Shown here: one piece after another, positions 1 through 10,072 of the stretch
How the letters are laid out: every line of letters starts with the position of its first letter
Position numbering within the stretch: the stretch's first letter is position 1
Translations under genes and position numbers: made by a program
Origin: Euglena gracilis
Lineage: Eukaryota > Euglenida > Euglenophyceae > Euglenales
Direction: 5' to 3'
DNA length: 64,000 nucleotides
Assembly (NCBI GenBank): GCA_039621445.1
Contig: CP154957.1
Span: forward strand, 23,148,761 to 23,212,760
Notes under the pieces: model-generated
Told to the model about the DNA's origin: nothing
The model's database searches: none
The model's input: the letters and a program-made list of their open reading frames with translations, nothing else

Positions 1-680
1 TGGCCAAAGTTTCAGCCAAACTCCTCCAAGCCCAAATCCTGACCTGACCTCACCAACTGTTGCGAAACCTTACCCTCAACCGGTGGAAGCCAGAAAGCGT
101 CAGAAGTACCTTGGATCGAGTTTTTTTTTTTGCCTTGGATCAAGTGCCCTTGTTTTAATTAAATTTGGGTTCATCCTTGTGACCATGAGATATTTGGGAT
201 AATGATTTGTGTGTGTTTTGCCATTTTTTTTGACAATTATTGGAAAAAAAGCGAATAAAATCAAGTTACCCAAAACACCAGCTATGGCACCAACCTCATA
301 TGCACATGCACCCTCAGCATGTCCAACATTATCACCAGGCAGGTTGCTCTTTTGTTTTAGTTTCTGGCTGTCACACCCGTTCTTCCACACTCAAAAATGG
401 CTTGAAATGGACCGACTTCTCACAACCGAAACACTCATTTCAGGAGAAGGAAAACATTGGTCAATCATTGGTGTGTGAGGAAAGGGGTGATGGAAGAGGG
501 TTCCACTGAGAATTTTGGCTTATCCACCTGAGATTTCCCATTTGGTTTGGGAATTAGTTTGATTCCAAATTGGCCCTTTCCCTCGTTACCATCCCCCCCC
601 CCCGAAACCCATTATTATAATAATTACAATAATAATTATGTCAATAATAATAATTATTATTATTAATCATACAAAAATTG
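1..680. other. No gene seen; AT-rich flank
   Basis: I see no exon I can support. The stretch has poly-T and poly-A runs, one poly-C run near 592-603, and an AT-only TAA/TTA-rich block at about 610-668. Short open frames on both strands show no family motif. Confidence 0.5.
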
Positions 681-689
681 ACTGCAACT

Positions 690-1010
690 GACGGTTTTAG
701 CAGGGGCGCCGGGCAGCCCCAAGGCGCCTTGGGGCTGCCCGACGCCCCTGCCGTTAGTGCAGTCGATTGTTCTGAAACCTATTTCACAGAATTTTTTTGA
801 CGATCAGTCACCCGTACGGTGGTTTTTTTTGTCATTTTTTGTGGTTTTTGTCAAGAAAACGGCGCCCCCTGAAAACCGTTAAAGACAAACGGGTGCCTGT
901 CTTGAAAACCGTTTTATGCAAACGGGCGCCTGTCTTGAAAACCGTTTATTTGGAACGGCGCCCCTGCTAAAAACCATTAATGTCAGTCGATTTTCAAGAC
1001 AGGCATCGGG
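690..1010. repeat. Palindrome-centred inverted-repeat cluster
   Basis: Positions 700-751 form a near-perfect hairpin: arms GCAGGGGCG then CGGGCAGCCCCAA around a GGCGCC loop. The unit TTTTAGCAGGGGCGCC on the left recurs in inverted orientation near 955-980 (GGCGCCCCTGCTAAAAA). Between them the motif CTTGAAAACCGTTT followed by AAACGGGCGCC repeats about three times. It looks like a foldback or MITE-like element; no target-site duplication was found. Confidence 0.6.
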
Positions 1011-1032
1011 CCCTGGAAATAGGTTTTAATTA

Positions 1033-1051
1033 ATTAATCAATCAATCAATC

Positions 1052-1083
<32 letters not shown>
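1033..1083. repeat. (CAAT)n/(AAT)n microsatellite
   Basis: Four to five CAAT/TCAA units run into about ten AAT/AATA units. Low complexity, no coding meaning. Confidence 0.85.
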
Positions 1084-1086
<3 letters not shown>

Positions 1087-1194
1087 GTGTGCCATACGGC
1101 AGTGGGTATTTCTGTTAAAACAGAAATGAAGGGGTACGATTATTATTTCCATTCGAGGGGTATCCAGACGCAGGGGGTCCGTCACGGATGGTTC

Positions 1195-1325
1195 GGGTCC
1201 CCGGGTGGGTCCGTGCAGTTCCCCATCCACTTTGGGTAATTCTCAAAAAATCGATTTTTTGACCCCCAGAAGGCGGGAAAACGGCTAAGTCCTGTGGGAG
1301 CCCGTTTTGGGGCTATGGGTATTTC
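1195..1325 (-). repeat. Inverted third copy of the ATCGAT repeat unit
   Basis: Read on the minus strand, this matches the unit at about 2190-2310 and 4000-4120: AGCCCGTTTTG-like start, CCCACAGGACTTAGCCG, the palindrome AAAAAATCGATTTTTT, TTACCCAAA, then GGGGAACTGCACGGA. It is older and more diverged than the other two copies. Confidence 0.7.
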
Positions 1326-1770
1326 CTACTCAGTTTTTTTTGCATTGTAGTGCCGTAAGCACTGGTGTAGAAAGGGGGGGTCGGGGGGGGGGGGGGGGCG
1401 ACCGCCCCCCCGAAATTTTTTCGCCCCCGAGAAATTTTTTCGCCCCCCCCCCCCGAGACTCGCCGCCCAGTACAAGCCCAAAAACGGTCCAGAGAGGCCG
1501 GGGGTATGTGGGGTGTATACACCAGACTTCCCGCAAGGTAACCCAGACTGTTAACCCCATGGGGAGGGTTGCTGGGCTAGGGCTAGAAACTTGGGCTAGT
1601 TGGACCCCCCGGTATATACACCACAACTCATGGGTCAGGGGGGGACGAAAGAATCCCTTTTTTTCAATTTGGGGTTGTTTGTGAATATCTCCAATGCCGT
1701 CTCGCCGCCCTTCGGTGGCAACAAGAAACATGTATCTTGACTTGGCATCTAACGTTCTATATCAAAAAAG

Positions 1771-1875
1771 GGGGGACGCCGGTTCTGTCCCGAACCTGGC
1801 ATCCGGGGACGCCCCCCCCCCCTGTTTAAAGCGGCATTTTAGGGACGCCGAGTTCAGGACAGAACCGGCGTCCCC
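1771..1875. repeat. Short hairpin element with GGGGACGCCGG ends
   Basis: The left end GGGGACGCCGGTTCTGTCC is mirrored at the right end as GGACAGAACCGGCGTCCCC, with a poly-C run in the loop. The size of about 105 bp suggests a small MITE. No clear target-site duplication is visible. Confidence 0.65.
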
Positions 1876-2491
1876 AACCTTTGGTCAAAAGACACTCTTA
1901 GGACCAATCTCCGGCCACTGATCTGAAATATCACGCTACTTTGCATTTCGCCAAATTCTGACGATCGCGAGCGTATCTCTGGCTGTGTCAATCGTTCAGG
2001 TACAAACTCACCCCTCAATCGAAAGCTCTTTTCATCAGACGACTGGTGATCACCACCAAATTCCGCCACATCGCCTGGGGTGTGTAAACCCCAGGCGTAC
2101 AAAGGTTCAAAAACAGGAAAATTGCCAAAATGGGGGGGGGGGCTTTCGGGGGAATTAGGCCCCCCCCATTTAACCCCCCTCCAGACCGTTTTGGGGCCCG
2201 CACGGGGCCTCCAAAAAGAGGTTCCCACAGGACTTAGCCGTTTTTTTTTAGCCTTCCAGGGGCCAAAAAATCGATTTTTTGAAAATTACCCAAAACGGAT
2301 GGGGAACTGCACGGGAACTCCACCCGGGGACCTCGGAGGGGGTTTTCCTCCCCTTTCTGTGCTCCAGGTTTCACAAAAAGTGTTCACAGTTACCCCCAAG
2401 GGCCCCGTGAGACATATCTCGGCCTAGGAGCAACCAGGGGCTAGGAAAGGAGCTCACCAGCCTCCCCATTGAAACCTTTTTGGCTCTCATA

Positions 2492-2743
2492 CCGGGGGGG
2501 GGGGAATTGGATGCCGAAAAAATTGATTGGGAAAAAATTGGCGTACAGAAATCCTGCCAAATTTTTCCAGGCCTTTTTTGAGAATCCTGCCTCAAAATTT
2601 TGAAAATCACCCTTTTTCCAGTCATCTTGCACACAAAACCTGCCAATTTTTTCCGGGCCGTTTTCAGGTTTGGCACCAATTTTTTCGGCTTCCAATTTTG
2701 TCGGGTCTAATTTTATCTAGCTTCAATTCCCCCCCCCCCCCGG
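2492..2743. mobile_element. TA-flanked MITE with CCGGGGG termini
   Basis: The element starts CCGGGGGGGGGGG-AATTG and ends CAATT-CCCCCCCCCC-CGG, a terminal inverted repeat of about 19 bp that is mostly homopolymer. It is flanked by TA on both sides (2490-2491 and 2744-2745). The duplicate segment near 4300 reads CTCATAGAGGGG with a single TA, so the insertion and its 2-bp duplication are directly shown. TA duplications are typical of Tc1/mariner-like transposition. The 252-bp interior is AT-rich and non-coding. Confidence 0.88.
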
Positions 2744-2763
2744 TAGAGGGGCGATGGGAACTA

Positions 2764-3115
2764 CCTCCCCCCCCCCTTGTCGTTGACACGACGTGTCGTT
2801 GACACACCCCCCGTGTCAACGACACTTTCCTGGAACATATTTTTCTTTTGCGTTGGCCACAGTTTCTGACAAATTTCAGCCAGGGCATTGCAAAAATGTG
2901 TCGAATCTTCTTTCCAGCTATGGCTTCGAATGTCATCCCCATATGCACCGGCCACAGTGTGGCGGACATGCATTCACAGGGTCATTCATTGTTGCTGGCA
3001 CGGTCAATTTTTTTTATGGTACTGTGTCGTTGACACGGCGTGTCGTTGACACACCCCGCGTGTCAACGACACTTTCCTGGAACATTGGCGTGTCAACGAC
3101 AAGGGGGGGGGGAGG
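2764..3115. mobile_element. TA-flanked MITE with CCTCCCCC/TTGTCGTTGACAC termini
   Basis: The left end is CCTCCCCCCCCCC followed by TTGTCGTTGACACG; the right end is its inverse, CGTGTCAACGACAA followed by a G run and GGAGG. TA flanks it at 2762-2763 and 3116-3117, and the duplicate segment (near 4316) has AACTACTTCA with one TA. Inside, a block of about 60 bp (TGTCGTTGACACG ... TTTCCTGGAACAT) occurs at both ends in direct orientation, at roughly 2778-2840 and 3025-3085. It is non-coding and 352 bp long. Confidence 0.88.
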
Positions 3116-3469
3116 TACTTCAGTAATGAGGGCACAAGGACCGAATGCGTGTGAGCTTTGTAAAGGCGCGTGACCGCATTAACCTAAGTTTGAGAAGCAA
3201 CGGGAATAAAACAGACAGGTGCTATAAAGTTCGGTTCATCAACCAACCACAGCGCCCTACCAAACACAAGGCCGAGTAAATTACAATTATTATATCTATT
3301 CGGGGGGTGGTTCACCCCAGTAGGTATAGGTACGCTGTTCCGCCAGGGTTCGGAACCTAGTTTATTGAGAGTGGCCAAACCCCAAACGGGGGGGGGGGGT
3401 AGGTGTCGGAGTTTCGGTCCAACCGTCCCGGTAGGAGCCGCCACGGGCCAAAAATAGGGGACTCCTGGG

Positions 3470-3661
<192 letters not shown>

Positions 3662-3990
3662 AAATAATAATAAAGAGTTTTCCCGGGATATGACAGTCGG
3701 TCGACCCGATCTGATGTGAAACTCTCAAAGGAACAGGGGGTCCCTCCGTTGGATGGCATGGGTCCCAGGTCGCAACTGCACACGTGGGTGAGTGCAACTG
3801 GGGGTCGGACCCCAAACTTGAGGACTTCAGCGTTTTCGGGGCCCTGCAGCCTGTGTGTACAGGGTCAAAAAATCGATTTCCGAAAATTGCCCAAAACCGA
3901 TGGGGAACTGCACGGACCCAACCGGGGACCCAAACCAACCATTGGAGACCCCCAAGTGGCCTGCATACGCCCCACATACCCCCGGCCCCT

Positions 3991-4483
3991 CCGGACCGTT
4001 TTGGGGCCCGCACGGGGCCTCCAAAAAGAGGTTCCCACAGGACTTAGCCGTTTTTTTTTTAGCCTTCCAGGGGCCAAAAAATCGATTTTTTGAAAATTAC
4101 CCAAAACGGATGGGGAACTGCACGGGAACTCCACCCGGGGACCTCGGAGGGGGTTTTCCTCCCCTTTCTGTGCTCCAGGTTTCACAAAAAGTGTTCACAG
4201 TTACCCCCAAGGGCCCCGTGAGACATATCTCGGCCTAGGAGCAACAAGGGGCTAGGAAAGGAGCTCACCAGCCTCCCCATTGAAACCTTTTTGGCTCTCA
4301 TAGAGGGGCGATGGGAACTACTTCAATAATGAGGGCACAAGGACCGAATGCGTGTGAGCTTTGTAAAGGCGCGTGACCGCATTAACCTAAGTTTGAGAAG
4401 CAACGGGAATAAAACAGACAGGTGCTATAAAGTTCGGAATCATCAACCAACCACAGCGCCCTACCAAACACAAGGCCGAGTAA
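3991..4483. repeat. Segmental duplication, copy 2 (empty-site copy)
   Basis: Uninterrupted counterpart of 2181-3279. It joins TGGCTCTCATA directly to GAGGGGCGATGGGAACTAC and then to TTCAATAATGAGGGCAC, the two places where copy 1 holds its insertions. Confidence 0.9.
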
Positions 4484-4489
4484 GTCCGC

Positions 4490-5065
4490 ATTCAGAAAAG
4501 TTGTGCCACCCAACCCTGGGTCGACCAACGCTCCGAGGGTTCGGTTGGCCTCTGTTGGGTTGACCCAACAGGACCCCCTCCTCCCAGCCTAGGTCTTGGA
4601 GCCTTGGGGACTCCTGGAGGGGCGCTTCAAAGTACCCCCCCCAGGACCTTTTACAGCCCAATGGGAACAGTAAACCCCCTTCGATAAAAAAAAACCCTTT
4701 GGGGATTTTCGGACCGACACCCAGCTTTAAGAAACCCACACCTCTGACAAACCCCTTGGGAGCTCTTGGTTGGCCACTTATAAGAAACCCCAAGAAATGC
4801 CATGTTAAACGGGAGCAGTCGAGCACAATTGTCGGAGATGCAACAGACAAAAACGCTTTTGTCCAGTGCAGGCAAAAGAGATTTGGTGTCACTGCTTTTT
4901 GGAAAAGCAGGAAGCAATGTGCAGCCGCTTTTTGGAACGCACTGGAGTTGGAGCTGCACAACAATAGGCTTCAATCAACAAAGGAAGACCACAAGACCTA
5001 GGAAGATTATAAGAAACTCCCACCTGAAAGAAACCTCCTAGCAATGACCTCAACACCCACCCATA
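4490..5065. other. No gene seen
   Basis: Short open frames only. Fragments of a TATAAGAAACCC repeat occur at about 4778 and 5005. Confidence 0.4.
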
Positions 5066-5067
5066 CA

Positions 5068-5146
5068 AAACCCCCACCTATAAGAAACCCTTTCGGCGGG
5101 TTTTCAGCCATCTACGAAAAATGGGTTTCTTGTAGGTGGGGGGGTT
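5068..5146. repeat. Small hairpin with CCCCCACCTATAAGAAACCC ends
   Basis: The left arm CCCCCACCTATAAGAAACCC is mirrored by GGGTTTCTTGTAGGTGGGGG on the right, with about 30 bp between. This looks like a minimal MITE; no target-site duplication was identified. Confidence 0.6.
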
Positions 5147-5149
5147 TAC

Positions 5150-6300
5150 AGCTCGGGGAACCTTGAGCTATTCCCCAAACTCGGACAGAGTGGTCATTTT
5201 TGGAAACTTTTTTGGATGTTTGCAAAAAAACATGGTCGATTTCAAGTTCATTTGCCAAAAGGTGATTTTTGAAACCCGTCCATAAAAGACGATGATTTCA
5301 AGTATTTTTGGTTTGTTCTTCATTTAAAAAAAAATGTGCCATGACAGTGAGCTATTCCCATCGTGCCAAAAACAAACACCCCCCCAAAAGTGGGTTCCCC
5401 TGACCCACCCATTCAAATTCATTTTACAAGCCCCCCCCCCCTGGGTTGATAAAAAAGCCTGCTGGGGGCACCATGTTTGCCCAAACCGTAGAGAGAGAGA
5501 GGATGTGTGCATCAGAAGAGAGGATGTGTGCATGTGTGTGTGTGTGTGTGTGTGTTCATCAGATCCCATTTCAAAGGAGAGACGTTTTTTTTATAAATGT
5601 CGAGGCACTGTAAAATCACCAAAAGAAAACCTAAATCATTGAAAAAAAAATCATTTCCCCCAAAATCCCATTCGGCCTTTTGATGGCTTCCGCAAACATT
5701 TACCAGGGACATTTTGTTTCCATGAATTCAACTGGAATGAAATCAAGTTTTCATTGTGTGCAATTTCTCCAAAAGTGTGTTGCATGTCTAGTATACAATG
5801 CATTCATGAAGAAAAACATTCGCTTTTCGAGAGAAAACATCTTTTAATGTTTCTGAATTTTTCATGGGCTGTGCAATCAAAGATCGACCTGGCTGCAACA
5901 CCATCTTGCACACCACCACCTTCATCGTCAAATGCTGGATGAGAACCAGGCTTCTCTTTCTATTGTCTCTTGCGGTCTGTGGTTTCAGAAGCAGGTTGGG
6001 AATCCAGATCCAAAGCATAGTTTGGGCAGGACTTGGTTTGTCAATAGCCAGAAAACAAGTTAACCAGGCAACCAGTCAGACCAACAGCCTCATCCTGAAA
6101 TTTTGGCATTCATGTGTTACTGTGCAACCTGCAAATTTTCATCATTTCAGGGATGAGGTAGGCCAAAAAAAAAATTGCCAAAATTTACCTGAGGAACCTC
6201 CACCGCTTTTGATTTTGTCATGTCTGGTGACCTTGGGGCTTTTCTTTCTAAAATATTCACACCAGCTGTTCACACCCCCTGTCTACTGATCGTCCAAAAT
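5150..6300. other. No recognised gene; one (GT)n tract at 5527-5555
   Basis: AT-rich DNA with open frames on both strands (5754-6289 plus, 5788-6018 minus) that show no family motif. I could not decide between intron and decayed transposon. Confidence 0.35.
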
Positions 6301-6327
6301 AAAAGTTAAGAAACGGGAAACAATCAG

Positions 6328-6543
6328 AAGTGCAGGACGTGGAGCCTGATGATGAGGGCATGCCCATGTACCCCAAGGGGCCTCAGGGTTGGAATGCAGA
6401 GTCGAGCAATTTGAAGATTCCCGGGGCTGCTCAGGGCCAGTCCACATCACCACGCATGTCTGAACTGGATTCTCAAGAGGACAGTTCTGATGCGATGATG
6501 TCATCTGAAGTGGGGACAGAGATGAGTTACGATATGGTTCCAG
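6328..6543 (+). CDS. Possible exon, acidic/Ser-rich segment of unknown gene
   Basis: After the acceptor-like AATCAG, an open frame encodes a low-complexity acidic, Met- and Ser-rich stretch containing EPDDEGMPMYPKGPQG and SELDSQEDSSDAMMSSE. It ends at a weak donor, CCAG|GTTCGC. The composition fits a disordered region, and it lies 3.2 kb upstream of the eIF4G exons on the same strand, so it could be an N-terminal eIF4G exon. That link is inference only. Boundaries are uncertain. Confidence 0.35.
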
Positions 6544-6599
6544 GTTCGCCATCTTTGTTAGTTTCATTGTGAAGGCACTCACACCAGGCTCCTTTTTAT

Positions 6600-7430
6600 A
6601 GCAAACACCCATTGTCCTCCCTGGTCTCTTTTTTTTGCCCGCTGTCCCGGGGTTTGCCTCTTTTCCAAAAATAAAGAGCGCTGTCATTTTTTGCACCTAG
6701 ACCTTTCTTTGCTTGCTGTGCACCAGAACAGCAAGAGTTTCCCGTTTTGTTGCAGAATTTGTGGGACTTGGGACAGATGATGGAGGAATTGTGACAAGAT
6801 TGTTTGTTCCCTTTGTGGCCATTTTTTGACTCCGGCAAAAATGAAGGGGACAGGGAACACCATATTCTCGGCAGGCAATGTAGTTTGATGGTCCACATAG
6901 GCGTATATGCCGTGTATCCATTGGGCGACATGCCCCCCCCAAAAAAACTGCATTTGCAGGCTGAGCGTAAAAGAATGAAAACCAGAGGAGAATATTTTGC
7001 ATGCAAAAATGGACCAGAGCACTTGATTTGGGGGATTTATTTACCACATGCTCAGTGTGGCACTACCCCCCCCCACCCCAGGGGATGGTTGGCTTCCCCA
7101 GACTGCTTTTGGGATTTGTTCTGAATCAGCCCAAAATAAATGGGTTTTGCTGGTTTCAAAATTTTCTCAGAAGATAGGCCACTTTTGACCATTTCTGGCC
7201 AACCCCCCGGGGGGGGGGGGCAGAAATTGTTGCTCAAGGTGTGTCTGACCTTCCAGGTGAGTGAGCAGTTTTTGGCTCCAGACCCCTCCCCGGCCTGGGG
7301 GAGGGGTTGGCCAGAAGTGACTTGACAGATTTCTTTGAAGGTTTGGACCTGGAGATTAGAAGACTATTTTCTCTTCAGTTCAAGTTCTCTCCAGCAAGAA
7401 AGTGTAACTGGCTCCTTGAGGCTCCCGGAT
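6600..7430. other. No supported gene
   Basis: Overlapping minus-strand open frames (6596-7047) have several Cys and His residues but no recognisable motif; a decayed transposase is possible. Poly-C and poly-G runs at about 7070 and 7204 resemble element termini. Confidence 0.3.
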
Positions 7431-7433
7431 CTG

Positions 7434-8135
7434 GCCTGGGGGGGGGGGGTAGTGGGCCGACCCTGGGGTCGCTAGGGTCGCTAAGCCCCAGGACGTGGAG
7501 TGGGCCGACCTTAGAGTCGTCCATCCCAGGGTCGTGGGCCGACCCTAGGGTTGGCCCACCCCACGACCTCGCCCCTATCAAAAAAATTTCGAAAATTTTT
7601 TTGATGTTTTAGGCCTTCAAATACAAAAGAAAACAAAAAGAAGGAATATTAATATTGATTATGCTGAAATACTCCCAAAAACGCTTGGTGACATGAGGGA
7701 TTTTGTGATTTTGGGGTCAATAGCCTTGTGTTTCAAACCCGTTTTGGGGGCCAAATCCCTTTTGATGCTCAACTCTTCGAGGGCCCCAAAATAACAAAAT
7801 CCCTTGTGTTTCCAAGTTGTTTAGGTGGGCAAATCCCTTGTGTTGCTCGACTGTTCAAAGGCCCCAAAAACACAAAAATCCCTCATATCACCAAGTGTTT
7901 TTTTGGGGTGTATTTTAGCATAAGTAATCAATATTAGTATTCCTTCTTTTTGTTTTCTTTGTATTTGAAGGCTTAAAAACGTCAAAAAAATTTTCGAAAT
8001 TTGTTTGATAGGGGGGTCGAGGTCGTGGGGTGGGCCGCTAGGCCCGAGGCCCTAGGATGGGCGACCCTAGAGCGACCTTAGACCCTAGGGTCGTATTGGG
8101 CCGACCCTAGGGTCGGCCCACTACCCCCCCCCAGG
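7434..8135. mobile_element. Foldback element with long inverted arms
   Basis: The left end (GATCTGGCCTGGGGGG then TAGTGGGCCGACCCT) is mirrored at the right (GGGTCGGCCCACTA then CCCCCCAGGCCAGATC). The mirror continues inward: ATCAAAAAAATTTCGAAAA, AATACAAAG/AAAACAAAAAG, GGAATATTAATATTGATTA and CCAAGTGTTTTT-type blocks pair between about 7560-7700 and 7870-8020. The arms are thus roughly 250-300 bp each around a short centre. An 11-bp direct repeat GCTCCTTGAGG occurs on each side (about 7413 and 8157) but not exactly at the termini. Non-coding. Confidence 0.8.
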
Positions 8136-8261
8136 CCAGATCAACCCCCCGCTCCTGCTCCTTGAGGAATTTACATGCAACTGGCAGTTTTTTTTTTGGC
8201 ATCTCGGTTTCTTGAGGCAGATAAAATTTTTCAGTGCATGTTTTTTTTTCAAGTTTTGCAA

Positions 8262-8370
8262 CCCGGGGAGGGGGGTGGGTGGGTGGGTGGGTCCCAGGCG
8301 AGCCCCCCCCCCCCCCCCGCTCAGGGGCGGGCCGAGTGGGTACCCCGCCAGAGGCGGGGTTTTTTTCTAT
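8262..8370. repeat. Dispersed GAGTGGGTACCCCGCCAGAG repeat
   Basis: GAGTGGGTACCCCGCCAGAG followed by GGGTTTTT and TCTATTTT recurs near 15468-15515 and, inverted, near 56745-56790. G/C homopolymers border each copy. Probably fragments of one repeat family. Confidence 0.6.
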
Positions 8371-8639
8371 TTTCGGCACAAAGTGTGGAAAAATCTTGGA
8401 CCCGAAAACGATCCCCAATAGTGGGTCTCCCAAGCCCCCCCCCCCAGATCTTGAGGAAAAGCCTCTGTTTCGAGGGTTACCCCCCATTTGAGTAGCATTT
8501 CCACACAAAATGAACTCAGAAATTTTTAACCACAACGCGCTTTGGGTTTCATTTCTTAGCCACCTTCCACTGCAATTTGGTCCATCCTCCATTTTACTCA
8601 GTTGTGCCTTTGGAGGATGTGGGAATCAGGCCTATTTTT

Positions 8640-9740
8640 AATTTGGAAGACGCCCCCAGGTTGTGGAGCACACTCTTTTAATGTTTTTCCATCCTACTTT
8701 TTTATTTTGAATATGGTGTTCTGAATACGCACCACAGAGCCTGCTGGACGACACCAAATGATGCGGAGCATGGTCCCACCAGGGATAAACAGGGTTTGAC
8801 AGGATGAGCACACAACGGATGAGCAGGTTTGTCCGGTCTGACCCTGACTTTCTGGGAAACTGTCGTCTGACATGGGGGAAACACAAACACGTTTTTTTTT
8901 TTGCAGTTTTTTTTGTGATTTGGGAAAATTTGTAGTTTTTTGCTTTTGCGTTTTTTTGTGTGTGTTTTTCCCGGCAATTTTTGGATTTTTGCAGAAAAAA
9001 AATTGATGTTTTGTTGGCAAGGCATTATTGCCAAAAAGAAAAATTCCAAAAAATTTCCAGTCCGCCATTTTTTAATTTTCGCCCCCCCCCGGGGGGGGCT
9101 CATGGCCAGAAAACCAGTCAGTCACCCCCCCCCCCCGGGGGGTGGGGTGGGACAGGTGTTAAGCAATGGTATAAAAAAAAAGTGTCCAAGTGTCATGTCA
9201 AAATCATCTTTTGTTACGACGTGAATGCATGCAACATCTTTGGGTGAATTTGATTTTTCATAGTAAATGCATTTCATCCTGCAAGTTTCTTCCTGCGGGT
9301 TCTTCCTCGTCCTTGTTCATTTTGCATCTTTTTGCTTTTTTTCTTTTGGGCGTGGTGGATATTTGTATTAGTTACCCATGGATTGGATACGTTTATTGGT
9401 TACCCATGCAATTCTTTTTTTGCTCTCAGTTTTCCTTGAGTCCAAAATTTTGTCAGTTTTTTGGCATTTTTGCATTTTTTGGTCAACAAAATGCTTATTT
9501 TTATGTGAAATGAGAAATTTTCCTCGGTGGAGCTGAAAATTTTTCGAACCTTGCCAGCCGAAAGTGTATATCCCGGGGGATGCAGGATTTAATATGCAGC
9601 CTGTGTTTATTTTTGCGTTTATTTTGTGGGTTGTGCATCACGTTTTTTTGAAGGTCCGTGTTGCACCCCCCCCCCCCGCGCACCTCTGGTCCCGTAATCG
9701 CTGGCCTGTCTTTACAGGGACCTGCCTCTGCACTCGCTGT
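8640..9740. other. No gene seen; AT-rich, probably intronic
   Basis: Poly-T/poly-A rich DNA with G/C homopolymer junctions at about 9082 and 9126. The pyrimidine-rich end runs into the acceptor of the eIF4G exon at 9749. Confidence 0.4.
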
Positions 9741-9748
9741 TTTGTCAG

Positions 9749-10072
9749 GTGACAGTTTCCGGGAGGGGGGGAGAACAGCCCCATTCTGCCTGGCTTCAAA
9801 CCCTGAAGGTGAAAGAGGAGGCGATGGATTTGTACCAAGGGGCACCTGGGTCGAAGAAGATGTATTCCGTTGAATTCCTGCTGCGCTTCCAACACGACCA
9901 GACTGAGCCCCCAGAGAAGATCAAGCTGTTTTCGGAGATCTACAACGGCGACAATGGCGTTCCCCTGCCTCAGCAGAGAGGGCAGAGGACTGGTGCTCTG
10001 CGCGCCAAGAAGGGTGCAGCTCCGCCGCAGATGGGAGATCGTGGGGAATATGGTGGCCCTATGCGACCGAAG
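9749..10072 (+). CDS. eIF4G exon with YxxEFLLxFQ motif
   Basis: The acceptor TTTTGTCAG ends a pyrimidine-rich tract and the donor is CCGAAG|GTGTGC; the exon is 108 codons, phase 0 to 0. It encodes KKMYSVEFLLRFQHDQTEPP, the conserved block preceding the RGG-like linker in eIF4G, then a Gly/Arg/Gln-rich stretch. The exact 5' edge could instead be the GAAG at about 9809. Confidence 0.85.

Larger units (their letters stand above)
2181..3279. repeat. Segmental duplication, copy 1 (carries two insertions)
   Basis: This segment matches 3991-4483 at high identity: GACCGTTTTGGGGCCCGCAC through CAAACACAAGGCCGAGTAA. Unlike copy 2 it is interrupted by two elements at 2492-2743 and 3 kb (2764-3115), each flanked by TA. 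The uninterrupted copy serves as the empty-site control. Confidence 0.9.

Noticed and set aside
6596-7047. Overlapping minus frames considered as a decayed transposase
   Set aside because: No catalytic motif, and the frames shift without a supported intron.
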